A stretch of 64,000 bases of DNA, from positions 1 to 64,000 of the forward strand of contig JAUUPT010000007.1 in the NCBI GenBank assembly GCA_030843315.1, given 5' to 3'. Below the pieces are notes generated by a model. The model made no database searches and was not told the DNA's origin. It saw only the letters and a list, made by a program, of their open reading frames with translations. Positions 60,625-64,000 of the stretch are shown one piece after another. How positions within the stretch are numbered: the stretch's first letter is position 1; each line of letters opens with the position of its first letter. The DNA is from Bacteroidaceae bacterium (GTDB lineage: Bacteria; Bacteroidota; Bacteroidia; Bacteroidales; Bacteroidaceae). The translations under genes and the position numbers were made by a program.

Positions 60625-63474
60625 TTAGTCAAAGCATCCGTAGCACGTCGGCAACAGTTTCCGGTCGCCCAGCGTATTGTCAACGCGTGCTACATTTATC
60701 CAGAACTTGTTTTCACGTACGCTTTCTATCGGATAGGCGGCTTTCTCGCGCGTGTAACTGTGGTTCCATTCGTTCGCCACCACCTCGTATTCGGGGTGCG
60801 GAGCATTTACCAGCACATTGTCTTCCTTGTCCGCTTTGCCTTCCTTCACTTCCTGAATCTCGTTCCAGATGGTCAGCATCACGTTGATGAAGTTATCCAG
60901 TTCGGCAAGGCTTTCGCTTTCCGTCGGTTCTATCATCAGGGTACCGTGTACGGGGAAGGAGAGGGTGGGAGCGTGATAGCCGTAGTCCATCAGACGCTTG
61001 GCAATATCATTTTCGCTGATACCCGTTTCTTCGTGTACCTTGCGGCATTCCAGAATCATTTCGTGACCAACGAAGCCGGTAGCACCGCGATAAACGATGC
61101 CGTATGTATCCTTGAGGCAAGCAGCCAGATAATTGGCGCTCAATATCGCTATCTTGGTGGCACGCGTCAGTCCTTCCGTTCCCATCATGCGGATGTACCC
61201 GTACGTGATGGGCAAGATGCCTGCACTGCCGAACGGAGCACCGGCAACCTGGTTGGCGGCATTGCCGAAGATACCGTGTCCCGGCAGGAACGGAACCAGA
61301 TGTTCTGCCACGCAGATAGGTCCTACGCCCGGTCCGCCGCCGCCGTGAGGCGAAGCAAACGTCTTGTGCAGGTTCAGATGGCAAACGTCGGCACCGATAA
61401 AGCCGGGGTTCGTCAGCCCTACCTGCGCATTCATATTGGCGCCGTCCATATATACCTGTGCGCCGCAAGCGTGGATAATGCGGCAGATTTCCACAATCTC
61501 CGTTTCAAAGATGCCGTGCGTGGATGGATAGGTAATCATCAGCGCAGCAAGGTCGTCCTTGTTCTCTTCTGCTTTGGCGCGGAGGTCAGCCATATCCACA
61601 TTGCCTTGCTCGTCGCAGGCGCAAGTCACGGTAGTGAAACCTGCCTGAATGGCGGATGCCGGATTGGTGCCGTGCGCCGATGCCGGAATCAATACCTTGC
61701 TGCGATGTCCCTGCCCGATGCTTTCCAGGTAAGCGCGGATAACACGTAGCCCTGCATATTCGCCTGCCGCACCGGAGTTGGGTTGCAGGCTGACGCCGGC
61801 AAAGCCGGTGATTATCTTCAGTTCTTCGCTGAGGTTGTGTATCAGTTCGCGATAACCCTCTGCCTGGTCTTCGGGCACCAGCGGATGTATATTCATAAAT
61901 TCCGGCCGGCTGAGGGGCAGCATCTCTGCCGCAGCATTCAACTTCATGGTGCACGAACCGAGGGAAATCATGGAGTGTGCCAGGGAGATGTCCTTGCGGT
62001 CGAGGCGCTTGATGTAGCGCATCATCTCCGTTTCCGTGTGATATTTGTTGAATACCTCGTGCGTCAGGTAGGCGCTTTGGCGTTTCAGTTCCTTACAGAT
62101 GGTATTGCTTACCGGCACGTCGTCCACCTTCGTGCAGTCCTGTCCGGCGGCAATGGCAAAGATAGATACCAGTACGTTGACGGCAGCTACGTCCGTGCTT
62201 TCGTCGATGCTCATGCCCACGTCACCGTTCTTGAAGTAACGCAGGTTCACTTCCTTGCTCAGTGCGATGGTACGTATCTGTTGTGCCGAGATGGTATCGG
62301 GCAGTGCGAAGCGGAGCGTGTCGAAATACTGTGCATTGACCTGCTTGTATCCCAGCTTGTTGATGGTTTTCTCCAGATATACGGCAATGCTGTGGATGCG
62401 TTCGGCAATGGTGCGTATGCCTTCCGGTCCGTGATACACGGCATAGAAGCCTGCCATGGTGGCGAGCAGCGCTTGTGCGGTACAGATGTTGGACGTTGCC
62501 TTCTCGCGCTTGATGTGTTGCTCGCGGGTTTGCAGCGCCATGCGGTAGCACATCTTTCCGTACTTGTCCTTCGACCAGCCGATGATGCGTCCCGGTATAT
62601 TGCGTTTGTACTCGTCGCGCGTGGCAAAGTATGCTGCCGACGGGCCGCCATAGAACATCGGAGTACCCAGCCGTTGCGTTGTACCGAAAACGATGTCCGC
62701 TCCCCATTCTCCCGGCGGGGTGAGCAGGGCAAGGCTCAGAATGTCGGCGGCAACGGCTACCTTGCATTCTGCGGCATGTGCTTTCTCTACAAATTCGCGA
62801 TAGTCTTCCGCATTGCCGTTGGCATTGGGATATTGCAGTACGCAGGCAAAGATGTCCGGGGTAAGTTCCAGTTCGCGGTACTTGCCGGTGCGTATCTCGA
62901 TGCCCTGCGGCACGGCGCGGGTGGTCATTACTGCCAGTGTCTGCGGGAAGATGTTCTCGTCTACAAACACTACGTTGGCTCCCGACTTCTGCATGGCGCG
63001 GGGACGAAGGGCGTACATCATCGTCACGGCTTCGGCGGCGGCGGTTGCTTCGTCCAGCAAAGAACAGTTGGCAAGCGGCATGCCGGTGAGGTCGCATACG
63101 GCAGTCTGGAAGTTCATCAGCGCTTCGAGGCGTCCTTGCGAGACTTCCGTCTGATAGGGAGTGTAAGAGGTGTACCACACCGGGTTCTCGAATACATTCC
63201 GTTGGATAACGGCAGGGGTAATGGTGTTGTACCAGCCCTTGCCGATGTAAGTGGTGTAAAGTTTGTTTTTGGCAGCCAGTCCGGCAATGTGTTGCCCGAA
63301 CTCATATTCCGTCATAGTCTCGGGCAGAGCCAACGGCGCTTTCAGGCGTATGTTGGCAGGAATGGTTTTATCTATCAGCTCGTCCAGGCTGTTCACTCCG
63401 ATTTTGCGGAGCATCTGTGCCTCGTCTTTTTCGCTGATGCCGATGTGGCGGCAGGCCAATAGGTCGTTTTTCAT
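60625..63474 (-). CDS. gcvP: Glycine dehydrogenase (decarboxylating), P-protein of the glycine cleavage system
   Basis: A 949-residue PLP enzyme carrying both halves (N- and C-terminal P-protein domains) in one chain. The PLP-binding Lys lies in HLNLHKTFASPHGGGGPG near residue 704. Other signatures are MIGMGY-like YTPYQTEVSQGRLEAL, SCTMKLNAAAEM and GFAGVSLQPNSGAAGEYAG. It decarboxylates glycine and loads the aminomethyl group on lipoyl-GcvH. The genes for GcvH and GcvT are not in the window. It starts 30 bases after the MBL-fold gene in the same direction, so co-transcription is likely. No glycine riboswitch was seen in that short gap. Confidence 0.97.
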   Translation of the reverse strand: MKNDLLACRHIGISEKDEAQMLRKIGVNSLDELIDKTIPANIRLKAPLALPETMTEYEFGQHIAGLAAKNKLYTTYIGKGWYNTITPAVIQRNVFENPVWYTSYTPYQTEVSQGRLEALMNFQTAVCDLTGMPLANCSLLDEATAAAEAVTMMYALRPRAMQKSGANVVFVDENIFPQTLAVMTTRAVPQGIEIRTGKYRELELTPDIFACVLQYPNANGNAEDYREFVEKAHAAECKVAVAADILSLALLTPPGEWGADIVFGTTQRLGTPMFYGGPSAAYFATRDEYKRNIPGRIIGWSKDKYGKMCYRMALQTREQHIKREKATSNICTAQALLATMAGFYAVYHGPEGIRTIAERIHSIAVYLEKTINKLGYKQVNAQYFDTLRFALPDTISAQQIRTIALSKEVNLRYFKNGDVGMSIDESTDVAAVNVLVSIFAIAAGQDCTKVDDVPVSNTICKELKRQSAYLTHEVFNKYHTETEMMRYIKRLDRKDISLAHSMISLGSCTMKLNAAAEMLPLSRPEFMNIHPLVPEDQAEGYRELIHNLSEELKIITGFAGVSLQPNSGAAGEYAGLRVIRAYLESIGQGHRSKVLIPASAHGTNPASAIQAGFTTVTCACDEQGNVDMADLRAKAEENKDDLAALMITYPSTHGIFETEIVEICRIIHACGAQVYMDGANMNAQVGLTNPGFIGADVCHLNLHKTFASPHGGGGPGVGPICVAEHLVPFLPGHGIFGNAANQVAGAPFGSAGILPITYGYIRMMGTEGLTRATKIAILSANYLAACLKDTYGIVYRGATGFVGHEMILECRKVHEETGISENDIAKRLMDYGYHAPTLSFPVHGTLMIEPTESESLAELDNFINVMLTIWNEIQEVKEGKADKEDNVLVNAPHPEYEVVANEWNHSYTREKAAYPIESVRENKFWINVARVDNTLGDRKLLPTCYGCFD

Positions 63475-63504
63475 GATTGTATATGTTTAAGTTTGATTAT
63501 TCTC

Positions 63505-64000
63505 CTATCTGAAGAACGGATTCTCCGCCTTCTCTATTCCGATGGTGGTCGGTGCACCGTGTCCCGGATAGACAATGGTTTCGTTGGGCAGTACGAACAG
63601 ACGGCTGCATATATGCTCTATCAGTTCGTCGAAGTTGCCGCCGGCAAGGTCGGCACGGCCTATGCTTCCCTGGAACAGGACATCGCCCGAGAACATACAG
63701 TGCTGTGCCGCACAGTAAAACACCAGGCTGCCCGGTGAGTGTCCCGGCACATGGATGGCTTCCAGACGGGTATTGCCGAAGGTGATGATGTCGCCGTCGT
63801 GCAAATAGTTTCCCAGCGGTACGGGTGGTTCCTGCAGCTGGAAACCGAACATCCGGCTTTGCTTCGGAGCTTCGTCAATCCAGTATTCGTCTGCTTGGTT
63901 GGCTTCTGCTTTCAGTCCGAATTCTTTCAGCATGAAAGGGTTGCCGAAGATATGGTCCAGGTGCAGGTGCGTGTTCAACAGATGCTTCACATTCAGTTCG
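63505..64000 (-). CDS. MBL-fold metallo-hydrolase, 5' end outside window
   Basis: The C-terminal 165 residues of a metallo-beta-lactamase fold hydrolase. The zinc motif HxHxDH is at the edge (NTHLHLDHIFG), followed by IHVPGHSPGSLVFY, the bridging Asp in CMFSGDVLFQGSIGRAD and the last His in VYPGHGAPTTIG. This pattern is that of glyoxalase II-like small-molecule hydrolases. The frame stays open beyond position 64000, so the start codon lies outside. It precedes gcvP, but no functional link is evident. Confidence 0.9.
   Translation of the reverse strand, partial: ELNVKHLLNTHLHLDHIFGNPFMLKEFGLKAEANQADEYWIDEAPKQSRMFGFQLQEPPVPLGNYLHDGDIITFGNTRLEAIHVPGHSPGSLVFYCAAQHCMFSGDVLFQGSIGRADLAGGNFDELIEHICSRLFVLPNETIVYPGHGAPTTIGIEKAENPFFR

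Noticed and set aside
61783..63462. 559-codon open frame on the plus strand
   Set aside because: It lies wholly antisense to gcvP, shows no domain, and reflects the codon bias of a GC-rich gene.
63475..63504. Glycine riboswitch before gcvP
   Set aside because: Only 30 bases separate gcvP from the upstream gene; there is no room for an aptamer.
1..64000. tRNA or rRNA genes and insertion sequences
   Set aside because: I looked for conserved tRNA arms, rRNA stretches and transposase motifs and saw none; a covariance-model scan would be needed to exclude small RNA genes.

Overview
The window looks like chromosomal DNA of a gut Bacteroides or a very close relative (order Bacteroidales). The reasons are outer-membrane families typical of that group (three TonB-dependent receptor-type or OMP beta-barrel proteins with carboxypeptidase-like N-terminal domains, a DUF5686 protein, a surface lipoprotein), a complete six-gene Na+-translocating NADH:quinone reductase operon, a short SerA, and recurrent TAnnTTTG promoter elements instead of the E. 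coli type -10. No tRNA, rRNA, CRISPR array, transposase or phage gene was seen. Both ends are cut inside genes.

Layout. 1-2444: 3' truncated multi-PAS hybrid histidine kinase. 2.7-15.3 kb: EttA-type ABC-F protein, a TonB receptor/lipoprotein pair, a sensor kinase with a periplasmic binding-protein domain, and an Oar-like TonB receptor. 15.6-26.5 kb (mostly minus): EEP phosphatase, 2-hydroxyacid dehydrogenase, RarA, DUF5686 protein, WecB-like epimerase, a plus-strand TRIC-type channel, and an M16 peptidase. 26.7-29.2 kb: ECF sigma factor and a biotin-less carboxyltransferase. 29.2-36.3 kb (minus): PAS kinase, two family 2 glycosyltransferases, an outer-membrane barrel and a GT-C-like membrane protein. 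36.5-50.4 kb (plus): secreted C1 peptidase, nqrABCDEF, a DEAD-box helicase, a serine operon (serC, serA, a small membrane protein, DUF1015), a flavodoxin-type protein and an FKBP. 50.4-54.3 kb: glycerate kinase, YigZ, a divergent HpaII-family endonuclease homologue and a nitroreductase. 54.4-64 kb: an OMP barrel, a GntR-controlled ABC operon, a higBA module, hemolysin III, gcvP and a cut MBL-fold gene.

Most genes are housekeeping or envelope functions. The serine operon makes serine from 3-phosphoglycerate, gcvP breaks down glycine, and NQR couples NADH oxidation to Na+ export.

The most unusual signal is non-coding. Three intergenic stretches (15385-15560, 37927-38036, 52358-52533) are organised on the same 22-bp period although their sequences are unrelated. 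Two of them are clear arrays of palindromes, and all three lie 3' of plus-strand genes. Other points of interest are a four-box inverted-repeat control region before the sigma factor gene, a 33-bp perfect palindrome over the higBA promoter, a 22-bp operator-like palindrome at the GntR/ABC operon, a duplicated 60-bp element, and three enzymes with altered key residues (HpaII-like, SerA, carboxyltransferase).
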